Below are positions 49,999-59,156 of a stretch of 64,000 nt of DNA, piece by piece (positions within the stretch are counted from its first letter, which is position 1; every line of letters starts with the position of its first letter). The translations under genes and the position numbers were made by a program. The notes under the pieces are model-generated. The model had not been told where the DNA came from. It did not search any database and was given only the letters and a program-made list of their open reading frames with translations. Origin of the DNA: Streptomyces sp. AA1529 (GTDB taxonomy: Bacteria; Actinomycetota; Actinomycetes; Streptomycetales; Streptomycetaceae). Where the stretch lies: assembly GCF_000280905.1 (NCBI RefSeq), contig NZ_ALAP01000092.1, positions 62,001-126,000 on the forward strand, read 5' to 3'.

Positions 49999-51511
49999 CG
50001 CCCAGGGGCCGGAAGGTGCTGCCCGCGTCCTGCCGGTAGGGCGCGGCCTGCCACTGGCCCGGGTCCAGGACCCGGCTCGGGTCGTGGGCGACGAAGCTCC
50101 ACGGTCCCAGGTAGACGTTGTCGTGCCAGCGGTTGTGCTGCTTGCGGGTGATCGCCTCGGCCACCCGGTCGCCCTGGTAGGGCGACCAGTCCGGATAGGT
50201 GCCGTAGTTGGCCAGCAGCCCCATGCGGTCGCACTTGGCGGTGCACTCGACGACGGAGGTGTCCAGCACGAAGCGGTTGTCGTGGATGTCCACGCGCTGG
50301 GTCTTCCACCGGCAGTCGCTGTAGAGCGGCGGGCCGGCGATCGCCGGGCGCGTGCAGCGGTCGGTGTCCTTCACCAGCAGTGTGCAGGAGCCGGTGGAGG
50401 TGTTGGCCGGGCTGTTGCAGAACCGGTCGGCGTTCTCCCACAGGGTGATCCCGGACCAGTTGTTCTCCAGCACGTTGCGGTAGATCTCCATCCGGTCCGT
50501 GCGGGCCGGGATCCGCGGTTCGCCACCGGCTTCGGACAGGTAGACGGTCGCGAACGGGAAGCTGTCCCCGCGGTCGGCGTATCTGCGGCCCTCGACCCAG
50601 TTGTTGCGCCGGATGGTGTTCTTGCGGACGACCGCGTTGTAGCTGGCCTCGTAGATCAGCGCGGCGCCGTCGTTGGCCTCCAGAACGTTGTCCTCGATGC
50701 GGAAGTCGTTGTTGTTGGTGTCCGCCCACAGTCCGGCTCCGCGGTTGTCGTGCACCCAGTTGCCGCGGATGTCGGCGCCGTCGACGGCCCAGAACTTGAT
50801 GCCGCCGGTGCAGCCGCAGCCGGGCCGCCGCCGCTCCCAGTCGTCCCGGTTGTTGTCCGCGATCTCGTTGTCCTCGACCACCAGGTCGCTGATATCGCCG
50901 GACGCCTGGTAGGCGTTCATCCCGTACTGCCCGTTGCCGCGCAGGCAGCTGGCGCGGACCCGCTGGCGGGCGCCGGCCATCAGTCCGGCGCCCGAGTTGT
51001 ACTGGATCCTGGCGTGCTCGATCACCCATCCGTCGGCCGAGTCGTGGTTGACCACGCCCTCGTCGTGCGGCGCGACGAAGCCCTGCACGGTCAGGTGCCG
51101 GATGGTGACGTCGCGGGCGCTGCCGCCGAACGCGTACTGGTTGGTCTTCCGGCCGTCGAGCACCGCGCCCGGCGCACCGAGGTAGCTGTTCCCCCTCTTG
51201 GGGACGACCTGCGCGTGGCGGCCCCGTTCGAGCCGGTGCTCGCCCGGCCGGAGCCAGAAGACGGTGTCCGGGGGGCTGCTCCGGGTCTTCGCGGCCAGGT
51301 CTCCGACCACCGCGGGGTCGACCGGCACCGCACCCGCGGGCGGCTTCGCCGGGCCGGCTGCGGGCTCGGCGCACACCCGGGCCGCGGACGGGGACGGCGC
51401 GGCGCTCGGCTCCGCCGGGGCGCCGGGCGTGCTCACACAGCCGGTCGCCGCCACCAGGGCCAGTACCGGTACCGCCACCGGTAACCCCCGGTGCCGCCGT
51501 TCGATCCCCAC
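49991..51511 (-). CDS. Right-handed parallel beta-helix lipoprotein
   Basis: 506 residues from GTG 51511. A hydrophobic N-terminus ends in a lipobox (VAATGC), so it is anchored outside the cell. After a Pro/Ala-rich linker, residues about 110-430 form repeated short strands with N-rich turns (VEDNEIADNN, NWVHDNRGAGLW, IEDNVLEAND, VRKNTIRRNN), the pattern of parallel beta-helix epimerases and lyases. It may bind, cleave or epimerise the operon's polymer. Codon 10 is TTA. Confidence 0.85.
   Translation of the reverse strand: MGIERRHRGLPVAVPVLALVAATGCVSTPGAPAEPSAAPSPSAARVCAEPAAGPAKPPAGAVPVDPAVVGDLAAKTRSSPPDTVFWLRPGEHRLERGRHAQVVPKRGNSYLGAPGAVLDGRKTNQYAFGGSARDVTIRHLTVQGFVAPHDEGVVNHDSADGWVIEHARIQYNSGAGLMAGARQRVRASCLRGNGQYGMNAYQASGDISDLVVEDNEIADNNRDDWERRRPGCGCTGGIKFWAVDGADIRGNWVHDNRGAGLWADTNNNDFRIEDNVLEANDGAALIYEASYNAVVRKNTIRRNNWVEGRRYADRGDSFPFATVYLSEAGGEPRIPARTDRMEIYRNVLENNWSGITLWENADRFCNSPANTSTGSCTLLVKDTDRCTRPAIAGPPLYSDCRWKTQRVDIHDNRFVLDTSVVECTAKCDRMGLLANYGTYPDWSPYQGDRVAEAITRKQHNRWHDNVYLGPWSFVAHDPSRVLDPGQWQAAPYRQDAGSTFRPLGGG
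51482..51484 (-). promoter_or_regulatory. In-frame TTA codon in the beta-helix gene
   Basis: Leu10 of the beta-helix lipoprotein is encoded by TTA, requiring the bldA tRNA in Streptomyces. Confidence 0.75.
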
Positions 51512-51519
51512 GCGCCCCC

Positions 51520-53463
51520 CTAGCCCCGGAACCTGAGTACGGTGACGAATCCCTCGGCGCTGTCGGTAAACCCGCTGCCGACCAGCGTCGTGGCGGGTTC
51601 CTTGCGCCCGAACCCGGCGGAGTACCAGCCCAGTGGCGGGTCGGTCTCGCCGCGATGGGCCCGCCAGGTCAGCCGCTCGGGCAGTTCGAGCACGGCGGAG
51701 CGGTCCTCGCCGTCCCGCAGCCAGCTGAGCACGGCCCGGTTCTCGACGAGTTCCGCGGTGACCGCCGGGCCGAGGTGGAACGCCAGGCGCGCGGCCCGGC
51801 GCGGTCCGCGCACCTCGTCGACCATCCGCAGCTCCCGGTCGTCGGCGGTCAGCTCCACCCGGCGACGGTGCACGGAGTGCCGGTAGCCGTCGTGCTCGGC
51901 GCACCAGCGGGCCGCGCCCTCCGCTGAGGGGTCCGCGACCAGGACGCGGCTGCGGGCGTGCCGGGTCCACAGGAACGGGCCGCCGGAGACGGACTGGTCG
52001 GCGCCGTCCAGTTGCAGAGTGTTGTGGCCCAGGGTGGAACGGAAGTACTGCCGCCACCCGGGCTGCCCGTGGTAGCAGTACGTTCCCGGGTCGGCGAGCA
52101 CGTCCACCCCGTCGTGCCGGACCTCCACGGACAGCGCGTCCGCGTGGGCGTGCGCGGCGATGGACAGGAAGCCGTGCGGACCGCCGTCGCAGCGGCACCA
52201 GATCTCCCCCGGTCCGCGCAGGATGGTCATGCCCGCGTCGGCGAAATGGGCCGGACGGACGGCGGGCCGGGCCGTCGCCGGTGCGGTGGGCCGGAGCAGC
52301 GCGCCCAGCAGCGGAGTGCGCACATCGGTCCCGGTCACCGCCGGCCACCAGGCGAGCCCGCCGAACACGGCGTCCCCGGTGGCCAGCAGCGAGGCCCAGC
52401 GGTCGGTGCCCGGGCCGTCCAGGACCAGTCCGTGCCCGTCGTCCCCGTCCCCCTGGCGCGGTGGCCGCAGGCGGCTGTCCACCACGGCCGCGAGCGCGTC
52501 GGTCATCCGCAGCAGCACCCGCCGGATCGAGGCGGGGACCGGCACCCCGGCGGCATCCGCCTCGGCCACCGCGGCCAGGCCGAGCTCCAGGACGAGTCCG
52601 TGGTACTCGGTGGCCGACTCTCGGTTCAGGCCGGAGGCGAAGGTGTTGCTGCGCAACTGCCGCTCCAGCGTCCGCAGCGCCTCGGCGCGCCACCGTGCGG
52701 AGGAGGGGAACCACCCGAACGCGCAGGCCGCCGCGGACTGCCCGGCGGCCTCGGCGACGACGTGGTTGTTCGCCGACGACCCGCGGCTGGGGAAGGCGGC
52801 CAGCCAGCGCTGGTGGTGCCATATCTGGGCCACCGCCACCGGGTTGTCCTCGAACAGCTCCGCCGCGCCCGGCCAGCCCTCCAGCAGCCGGCGGATCCAC
52901 ACCCAGGAGAGCAGCCGGATGCCCAGCTCGATGCCGCTGACCCAGTGCACCCCGCACAGCGGCGGATTGGTCCGCCACCACGACCGCAGATGACCGGCCG
53001 TCCGCTCGGCGTACCGCTCGTCGCCGGTGAGCGCGTAGGCGGCGGCGAGCACGGTGAGGTACTGGTGCCGGGAGAGTTCCCAGATCTGCTTGATGTCCCC
53101 GACCGCGTCCTCGTCCCGGTAGGGCATGTCGAAGGCGTAGCCGCGCGGCGCACGGCGCCCGGTCTTCGGGTCGTACCACCAGTCCGGGTCGGACAGGTCG
53201 GCGCGCTCCACGCCGAAGTGGGCGGCGTGCCCTTCCAGCAGCCGGTCCGCCTCGGCGACGAGCCGCTTCGCGGCGTCCGGGGGCACCGCGGCGAGTGCGC
53301 CGGCGGGCAGTACGGAGGTGAACCGGGCGCCGGTCACCCGCGGACAGTCCGGCCGCAGGGACCGCCAGCGCCGCCTGCGCACCGCGTCGCCCGCACGGCC
53401 GACGGCCTCCCCGGGTCCCATGCGGGAGAGCCGCCGCAGGTACCAGCCCGCGCTCATCGTCAT
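51520..53463 (-). CDS. Heparinase II/III-like polysaccharide lyase
   Basis: 647 residues. An N-terminal alpha/alpha-toroid (about 100-370) carries WELSRHQYL, NNHVVAEAAG and NRESATEYHG, which include conserved Asn, His and Tyr residues of the lyase active site. The C-terminal beta-sheet domain (about 410-640) has HAHADALS and DPGTYCYHG. This family cleaves uronic-acid polymers by beta-elimination. No signal peptide is evident. In EPS operons such genes commonly sit beside the two-domain oxidoreductase, as here (ATGA overlap at 53460-53463), and may trim or degrade the polymer. Confidence 0.87.
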   Translation of the reverse strand: MTMSAGWYLRRLSRMGPGEAVGRAGDAVRRRRWRSLRPDCPRVTGARFTSVLPAGALAAVPPDAAKRLVAEADRLLEGHAAHFGVERADLSDPDWWYDPKTGRRAPRGYAFDMPYRDEDAVGDIKQIWELSRHQYLTVLAAAYALTGDERYAERTAGHLRSWWRTNPPLCGVHWVSGIELGIRLLSWVWIRRLLEGWPGAAELFEDNPVAVAQIWHHQRWLAAFPSRGSSANNHVVAEAAGQSAAACAFGWFPSSARWRAEALRTLERQLRSNTFASGLNRESATEYHGLVLELGLAAVAEADAAGVPVPASIRRVLLRMTDALAAVVDSRLRPPRQGDGDDGHGLVLDGPGTDRWASLLATGDAVFGGLAWWPAVTGTDVRTPLLGALLRPTAPATARPAVRPAHFADAGMTILRGPGEIWCRCDGGPHGFLSIAAHAHADALSVEVRHDGVDVLADPGTYCYHGQPGWRQYFRSTLGHNTLQLDGADQSVSGGPFLWTRHARSRVLVADPSAEGAARWCAEHDGYRHSVHRRRVELTADDRELRMVDEVRGPRRAARLAFHLGPAVTAELVENRAVLSWLRDGEDRSAVLELPERLTWRAHRGETDPPLGWYSAGFGRKEPATTLVGSGFTDSAEGFVTVLRFRG

Positions 53464-55676
53464 CGCGGCCCCGCCAGGGTCACCGGTGCGCCGGCGACCA
53501 GCGCGGTGCGCACGGCGAGGGTGGCCGCCGTGGTGGCGGCGAGCGACTCCAGCGGCACCGGCATCGGCCCGCCGGTGCGCACCGCCCGGAGGAACGCGGC
53601 CAGTTCGGTGCGCTGGCCCTTGTCCCGGGTCCTGGACAGCCGCGGGGAGGCCCACCGCTTGGGGCCGTGTACCGAGGCCCGCACGAAGTCGTCGAGCCGC
53701 AGCACCTTGCCGTCCGCGACGAGGTCCAGCGTCTCCTTGGGGAAGCCGGGCGAACCGCTGGTGACATAGCCGAGGGTGGCGGTCGACCCGTCCGGGTAGC
53801 GCAGCACGACTTGGAGGTCCTCGTTGTCGGGTGTGGCGACCGCGTACACCGAGACGGGATCGCCTCCGAGCAGCCAGCTCACCGTGTCGATGAAATGCCC
53901 GCCCTCCCCGGTGAACCGGGAGCCCTCCGTACCCTGCCGGAGGTACCAGCTGCCGTGCGCCAGCCGGCCGGCGTTGACCAGGTAGCGGACGCTCGCCGGA
54001 CCGGTGCGGGCGCCGAACCGCTTCCTGGCCTGGCGCAGCAGCGGCGCGAACCGGCGGTTGAAGCCCACCTGCAGCCGGTCGTTGCCGGACTCCTCCACCG
54101 CCGCGAGCACACCGGCCAGCTCGTCCTCGGTGAGGGCCAGCGGCTTCTCCACGAAGACCGCCTTCCCGGCCAGCAGCGCCCTGCGGGTCAGTTCGGCGTG
54201 CGAACTGTGCCGGGTGACCACGAACACCGCATCGACGGCCGGGTCGCCGAGCACGGCGTCGAGATCGGTGGTCGCCTCGGCGAAGCCGAACTTCCGCTTC
54301 GCGTTGGCGGCCGAGAGCGCCGTCGTGGTCACGACGGTCGACAGTGCGACACCGTCCCGCTGGGCCAGGTGCGGCAGCAGCATCGACGACGCGTAGTTGC
54401 CCGCGCCGACGAACGCCAGCCGCACCGGTGCGGCGGCGGCCCGGGCGGGAACGGACGCCGCGGCGCCGCGGCGCCGCACCGCCGGTACGGCCACCTCGGG
54501 TGCCGCCGGTACGGTCAGCTCGGGTGCCGCCGCGTCCGCCGGCTGTCCGGCGGGGCCCGGGTACCGGAACAGCACGGCCACGGCCTTCAGGTCGCCGTCC
54601 GACAGGCGCCGGTAGGTCTCGACGGCGTCGTCGAAGGCGGCGACATGGGAGACGAGGGGCTCCGCGTCGGCGGAGCCGCGGGCCAGCAGGTCGAGGAAGC
54701 ACGCCAGGTTGCGGCGTTCGGTCCAGCGCACGTAGCCGATCGGATAGTCCCGCCCGGCCAGCTCGTACTCCGGGTCGTAGCGCCCGGGGCCGTAGCTGCG
54801 GGAGAACCGTACGTCGAGTTCCTTCTCGTAGTACGCGTTCCACGGCAGGTCCAGACGGCACTTGCCGATGTCGACGACCCGGCCGCGGTCCCGGCTCAGC
54901 CGGGCGGCCAGCTCGACGGGCTCGTTGCTGCCGCCGCCGGCGGCCAGATACACCTGGTCCACGCCGTGCCCGCCGCTGAGTTCGGCGACGGCCGTCGCCA
55001 CCGCGGCGGACGCGGGATCGCCGCAGGCCACCGCGCCCAGCCGGGCGCCGAGTTCGCAGCGCGCCGGGTCCGGGTCCGCCCCCACGACGCGGACTCCCGA
55101 GGCGGCCAGCAGCTGCACCACCAGCTGCCCGATCAGCCCGAGGCCGACGACCAGCGCCACGTCGCCCAGCTGCGGCTCGCCGCGGCGGACGCCCTGCAGC
55201 GCGATGGCCCCGACCGTCCCGAACGCCGCGTGCCGCGGCGCGAGGCCGTCCGGCACTCGGGCGTAGAGGTTCTTCGGCACCCAGTTCAGCTCGGCGTGCA
55301 GCGCGTGCTCATTGCCGGCGCAGGCCACGAGGTCGCCCACCGCGACGTCGTCGATCCCCGTGCCCACCTGCTCGACCACCCCGCACAGCGAGTAGCCCAG
55401 CGGCGTCCAGGAGTCCAGCCTGCCCATCACCTTGCGGTAGGTGGCGGGCACCCCGTCGGTGGCCACGCTCTGCATGACCTTGGCCACCTGGTCCGGGCGG
55501 GAGCGGGCCTTGCCCAGCATCGACATCCCGGCCTCGGAGACCTTCATCAGCTCGGTCCCGGTGGATATCAGCGAGTAGGCGCTGCGGACCAGTACACCCC
55601 CCGGCTTGCACCCCGGTACCGGCACGTCGAGCACCGTCAGCTCGCCGCTCTTGTAGTTCTGCACAACCTGTTTCAC
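53460..55676 (-). CDS. Two-domain oxidoreductase: zinc-type dehydrogenase fused to Gfo/Idh/MocA
   Basis: 738 residues. Residues 1-385 form a medium-chain dehydrogenase-like domain with a GLGLIGQLVVQLL cofactor motif. Residues about 425-738 form a Gfo/Idh/MocA domain starting FVGAGNYASSMLL, with EKPLAL carrying the conserved Lys and GGHFIDTVSWLLGG. The fusion recurs in bacterial polysaccharide clusters next to heparinase-like genes; its substrate is not established. An Ala/Pro linker joins the halves. The gene starts 15 bases after asnB. Confidence 0.87.
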   Translation of the reverse strand: MKQVVQNYKSGELTVLDVPVPGCKPGGVLVRSAYSLISTGTELMKVSEAGMSMLGKARSRPDQVAKVMQSVATDGVPATYRKVMGRLDSWTPLGYSLCGVVEQVGTGIDDVAVGDLVACAGNEHALHAELNWVPKNLYARVPDGLAPRHAAFGTVGAIALQGVRRGEPQLGDVALVVGLGLIGQLVVQLLAASGVRVVGADPDPARCELGARLGAVACGDPASAAVATAVAELSGGHGVDQVYLAAGGGSNEPVELAARLSRDRGRVVDIGKCRLDLPWNAYYEKELDVRFSRSYGPGRYDPEYELAGRDYPIGYVRWTERRNLACFLDLLARGSADAEPLVSHVAAFDDAVETYRRLSDGDLKAVAVLFRYPGPAGQPADAAAPELTVPAAPEVAVPAVRRRGAAASVPARAAAAPVRLAFVGAGNYASSMLLPHLAQRDGVALSTVVTTTALSAANAKRKFGFAEATTDLDAVLGDPAVDAVFVVTRHSSHAELTRRALLAGKAVFVEKPLALTEDELAGVLAAVEESGNDRLQVGFNRRFAPLLRQARKRFGARTGPASVRYLVNAGRLAHGSWYLRQGTEGSRFTGEGGHFIDTVSWLLGGDPVSVYAVATPDNEDLQVVLRYPDGSTATLGYVTSGSPGFPKETLDLVADGKVLRLDDFVRASVHGPKRWASPRLSRTRDKGQRTELAAFLRAVRTGGPMPVPLESLAATTAATLAVRTALVAGAPVTLAGPR

Positions 55677-55691
55677 GAAGTCCTCTTGTCT

Positions 55692-57626
55692 CTACGCCGT
55701 CAGCTGAGAGTTGTGGCCGATCCCCGAGGTCGCGCCGCGGTACCAGTACTCGAGGGTCAGCACGTGCCACAGATGCTTGGCGTGGTCCCGCTGCCCGGCG
55801 GCGTCCTCGGCGACGAGCCGCTCCAGCGCGTCACGGCGCAGGAACCCGGACTCGACGAGCACACCGTCGTGCAGCACCTCGCGGACCAGCGGCGCCAGAT
55901 CACGGCTCATCCAGGCCCGCAGCGGAGCGCTGAACAGGCCCTTGGGGCGGTGGACGATCTCCTCGGGCAGGATCGAGGCGGCCGCCTCCTTGAGGACGGC
56001 CTTGCCCTGCCGTCCGGCGATCTTGCGCTCCCCCGGCACGGCGAACGCCGCCCTGACCACCTCGACGTCCACGTAGGGCACCCGCACCTCCGTCGAGGCG
56101 GCCATGCTCGACCGGTCGGTATAGGTGAGGTTCAGGCCCGGCAGGAACATCCGGGCGTCGGCCAGGCACATGCGGTTGACGAAGTCGTCGAGTTCGTTGT
56201 CCCGGTAGACGTCCGCATGCTCGGTCAGCACGTCCTCGACCGTGCCGGCCAGGTCCGGATCGACCAGGGCGAGCAGTTCGTCCCGGTCGTACATGGTGTA
56301 GCTGCGCCGGAACGCGGTCTCCTCCGGCAGGTCGGCGAAGGAGAGGAACCGCTTGGCGAAGCGCACCGACCGGTATCCGCGGCGGGCCGAGGCGACCGGC
56401 AGCCGGTCCACGGCCCTGGACAGACCGCGCCGCAGCGGCCGCGGAACACGCCGGTAGCGGACCGCGAGCAGGTTGGCCAGGTGCTTGCGGTATCCGGCGA
56501 ACAGCTCGTCCGCGCCCATTCCCGAGAGCAGCACCTTCACCCCGGCCTCCCGGGCGGCCGAGCAGATCAGGAAGGTGTTGATCGCGGCCGGATCGCCGAT
56601 CGGCTCGTCCAGGTGGTACGTCATCCGCGGCAGCAGATCGAGCACGTCCGGAGCGATCTCGATCTCCCGCAGGTCGACGCCGAACCGCTCGGCGACCCGC
56701 CGGGCGTGGCGCAGGTCGTCCGGCATCGCCTCGAACCTGGCGTCCTCGGCGCGGAACCCGATCGTGTAGGCGGAGATCCCGGGCAGGTCGCGGGCCGCCA
56801 GCGCGGTCAGATAGCTGGAGTCCAGCCCGCCGGAGAGGAAGGTCGCCACGGGTACGTCGGAGAGCAGATGGCGGCGGGTCGACTCCTCGACGACCGCGGC
56901 GAGATCCGGCTGCTCCCCGGCCCGGGCACGCTCCCGGCCCTCGGCCGCGACCTGGCGCAGGTCCCAGTACCGGCCGCGCTCCACCCGCCCGTCGGGCCGG
57001 CACCTCAGCCAGCTGCCCGGCGGGAGCTTCTCCGCCCCGCGGAGCGCACACCGCGAATCCGGCACCCAGTAGTACAGCAGTGAGGCCACCATCGCCGCGG
57101 GGTCCACCTGCATCGACCCGCCGGTGGCGGCGGCCAGGGCCTTCAGCTCGGAGGCGAACACCAGGCCCGTGCCCCGCCGGAGCAGGAAGAGCGGCTTGAT
57201 GCCGAGCTGGTCGCGGGCGAGCACCAGCTCTCCGGTGCGCTCGTCGAAGACGGCGAAGGCGAACATGCCGCGCAGCCGGGGCAGGCAGTCCGTACCCCAG
57301 CGCCGCCAGGCCTCCAGCAGCACCTCGGTGTCGGACGTGCCGCGGAAGCGCACCCCGCGGGCCGCCAGTTCGGCACGCAGTTCGGGCGCGTTGTACAGCT
57401 CGCCGTTGTAGGTCAGGACGAGACCGTCCGCGGCCATCGGCTGGGCGCCGGTCCCGGACAGGTCGATGACGGCCAGCCGGCGGTGCCCCAGGTGCACCTC
57501 CCCGTCGCCGAGGGGGTGGCTGTAGCGTCCCGCCCCGTCCGGGCCGCGATGGGCGAGGGTGTCGGTGAGCCGGTCGGTGACACCCTTCCCGTCCGGCCAT
57601 CGGTACGTTCCGGTGATGCCGCACAT
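55692..57626 (-). CDS. asnB: Asparagine synthase (glutamine-hydrolysing) family protein
   Basis: 644 residues. Cys2 in MCGITG is the glutaminase nucleophile, with RLAVIDLSG and NGELYN in the N-terminal domain (to about 190). The synthase domain has the PP-loop SGGLDSSYL and GMGADELFAGY. It transfers ammonia from glutamine to an adenylated carboxylate. Inside an EPS operon with a uronate-forming dehydrogenase, amidation of a uronic acid or other carboxylate is more likely than making asparagine; this is inference. Confidence 0.9.
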   Translation of the reverse strand: MCGITGTYRWPDGKGVTDRLTDTLAHRGPDGAGRYSHPLGDGEVHLGHRRLAVIDLSGTGAQPMAADGLVLTYNGELYNAPELRAELAARGVRFRGTSDTEVLLEAWRRWGTDCLPRLRGMFAFAVFDERTGELVLARDQLGIKPLFLLRRGTGLVFASELKALAAATGGSMQVDPAAMVASLLYYWVPDSRCALRGAEKLPPGSWLRCRPDGRVERGRYWDLRQVAAEGRERARAGEQPDLAAVVEESTRRHLLSDVPVATFLSGGLDSSYLTALAARDLPGISAYTIGFRAEDARFEAMPDDLRHARRVAERFGVDLREIEIAPDVLDLLPRMTYHLDEPIGDPAAINTFLICSAAREAGVKVLLSGMGADELFAGYRKHLANLLAVRYRRVPRPLRRGLSRAVDRLPVASARRGYRSVRFAKRFLSFADLPEETAFRRSYTMYDRDELLALVDPDLAGTVEDVLTEHADVYRDNELDDFVNRMCLADARMFLPGLNLTYTDRSSMAASTEVRVPYVDVEVVRAAFAVPGERKIAGRQGKAVLKEAAASILPEEIVHRPKGLFSAPLRAWMSRDLAPLVREVLHDGVLVESGFLRRDALERLVAEDAAGQRDHAKHLWHVLTLEYWYRGATSGIGHNSQLTA

Positions 57627-57629
57627 GTC

Positions 57630-59156
57630 CTATCTCGCCTCCTGGTCGCTGTCCGGGACCCGAGCCGCCGGCACGGGCAGCCGTTCCGGCTGCGGGACGG
57701 CCGTCCCGTTCCGCCCGGCCGCCGGGCGTTCGTTCCGGCCGCGTGCCGCGGTGTGCGTGCCGTCCCAGAGCGTGCCGTCGGTCCGGTCCCGCGGGTCGGG
57801 GTCGATCAGCACCACGCCGAGCACCGGGATGTGCTGGTCGGCCAGCTGCCGCGCCACCGTGTGCAGCCAGGCGGCGCTGCCGTGCCCGGCGCGCACGACC
57901 AGGACGGTCCGGGTTCCCAGGTGTCTCAGGTCGGTCCAGGCCGTACCGGGCGCGACCGAGCCGACACCGAGCCGGCGTTCCGGGTGCTCCGTACCCGCGG
58001 CCCGCTCGCCGCCGACCGGCACGACCGGGTCGTCCGGCTGCCGGCGGCGGTTGGTCAGGTACGGGCCGGGCAGACCGTCGAGTACCGCCACCGGACCGTC
58101 CGCCGCGAGGGTTCCGGCCAGGTCCAGGGCGAGCACGCCCGTGCGGCGTGCGCACCCCAGCTCCAGCAGCGAGAGCGGTTCGGCGGAGCCGCGCACGGTG
58201 CGGGCCAGGGTCGCGGTGAGCCGTTCATGCGCCGCCCGCTTCCGCTTCGGCTGCCACAGCCTGCCGGTCCGCAGGGGCAGTTCCGCGAGGACCGAGGCGC
58301 CCAGGTTCGCCGCGATCTCCCGGCGCAGCACGGGGCGGTCCGCCACCACCGCGCCGACCGCGGCCACCGCGAGCCCGAGGGCGAGCCCCAGGGCGAGCCC
58401 GATCGCGGCGTCGGTGGCGGCGGCCGCGGGCAGCGAGTGGTGCACCGCGCGCGGGGCGTCCACGATCTGCGTCCCGGCGACGATCCGGGGCGTGCCGGTA
58501 CGCGCCTCCGCGGCCCGCTGGTCGAAGTCGGCGATGCGCGAGTTGAGTTCGGCCCGGCGGGCGAAGAGCGACTCGATCCGCGCCGACGCCTTCGGGCCAC
58601 TCTCCGGTGAGCGGCCGCCGATCGACGTGTTGACCCGGGCGAGTTCGTCCCGCATCCGGTCGCGCTGGTCGAGCAGGGCCTTGGCCTCGGCTTCGGCGGT
58701 CTCGCGCATCCGCCGCACATGGTCGGCGACGAACGCGTCGGCCAGCGCCTCGGCCCGGGCCACCGCCTGCGCTTCGTCCTCACCCGTCACATCGATCCGC
58801 AGCAGGTTGTTGGTCACGCCGGTGCCCCGGTAGTCCCGCAGGAAGTCCTCGGGGTCCGCGGAGGAGTGGAGGGACCGCAGGGCCCGGCCCGCGATCCGGG
58901 TGGTGCCCAGCAGTTCGACGTCGGTACGGATGAGGGTTCCGGTGTCGTTGGGCTGGTCCTCCTGGTGCGCGACCAGCACCGTGGTCACCGCGGCCGGCGG
59001 CGGGGGCAGCAGGACCGCCACGGCCGCACCGACCAGCAGCCCCAGCAGCGCCATGGAGGACCAGAGGCGGCGGCGCCGGCGCACCGCCGCGACCAGCGAC
59101 TGCAGGTCCAGCAGCGGAGCGGCGCCCGGCGCGTCCGCGGTCCGGCTCGTCGTCAC
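57630..59156 (-). CDS. Wzz-like chain-length protein with degenerate tyrosine-kinase-like domain (first)
   Basis: 508 residues from GTG 59156. Membrane segments are at about 31-50 and 248-272, enclosing an extracytoplasmic helical region (about 125-215), the Wzz layout. The C-terminal region (about 310-460) resembles the cytoplasmic CpsD/Wzc kinase domain, but the P-loop position reads LELGCARRTG, with no GK[ST], and no Tyr cluster ends the chain. It probably controls export or chain length without kinase activity. It overlaps the second Wzz-like gene by GTGA. Confidence 0.8.
   Translation of the reverse strand: MTTSRTADAPGAAPLLDLQSLVAAVRRRRRLWSSMALLGLLVGAAVAVLLPPPPAAVTTVLVAHQEDQPNDTGTLIRTDVELLGTTRIAGRALRSLHSSADPEDFLRDYRGTGVTNNLLRIDVTGEDEAQAVARAEALADAFVADHVRRMRETAEAEAKALLDQRDRMRDELARVNTSIGGRSPESGPKASARIESLFARRAELNSRIADFDQRAAEARTGTPRIVAGTQIVDAPRAVHHSLPAAAATDAAIGLALGLALGLAVAAVGAVVADRPVLRREIAANLGASVLAELPLRTGRLWQPKRKRAAHERLTATLARTVRGSAEPLSLLELGCARRTGVLALDLAGTLAADGPVAVLDGLPGPYLTNRRRQPDDPVVPVGGERAAGTEHPERRLGVGSVAPGTAWTDLRHLGTRTVLVVRAGHGSAAWLHTVARQLADQHIPVLGVVLIDPDPRDRTDGTLWDGTHTAARGRNERPAAGRNGTAVPQPERLPVPAARVPDSDQEAR

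Noticed and set aside
53667..57083. Plus-strand open frame of 1138 codons
   Set aside because: Antisense shadow of the two-domain oxidoreductase and asnB, both of which have complete motifs on the minus strand.
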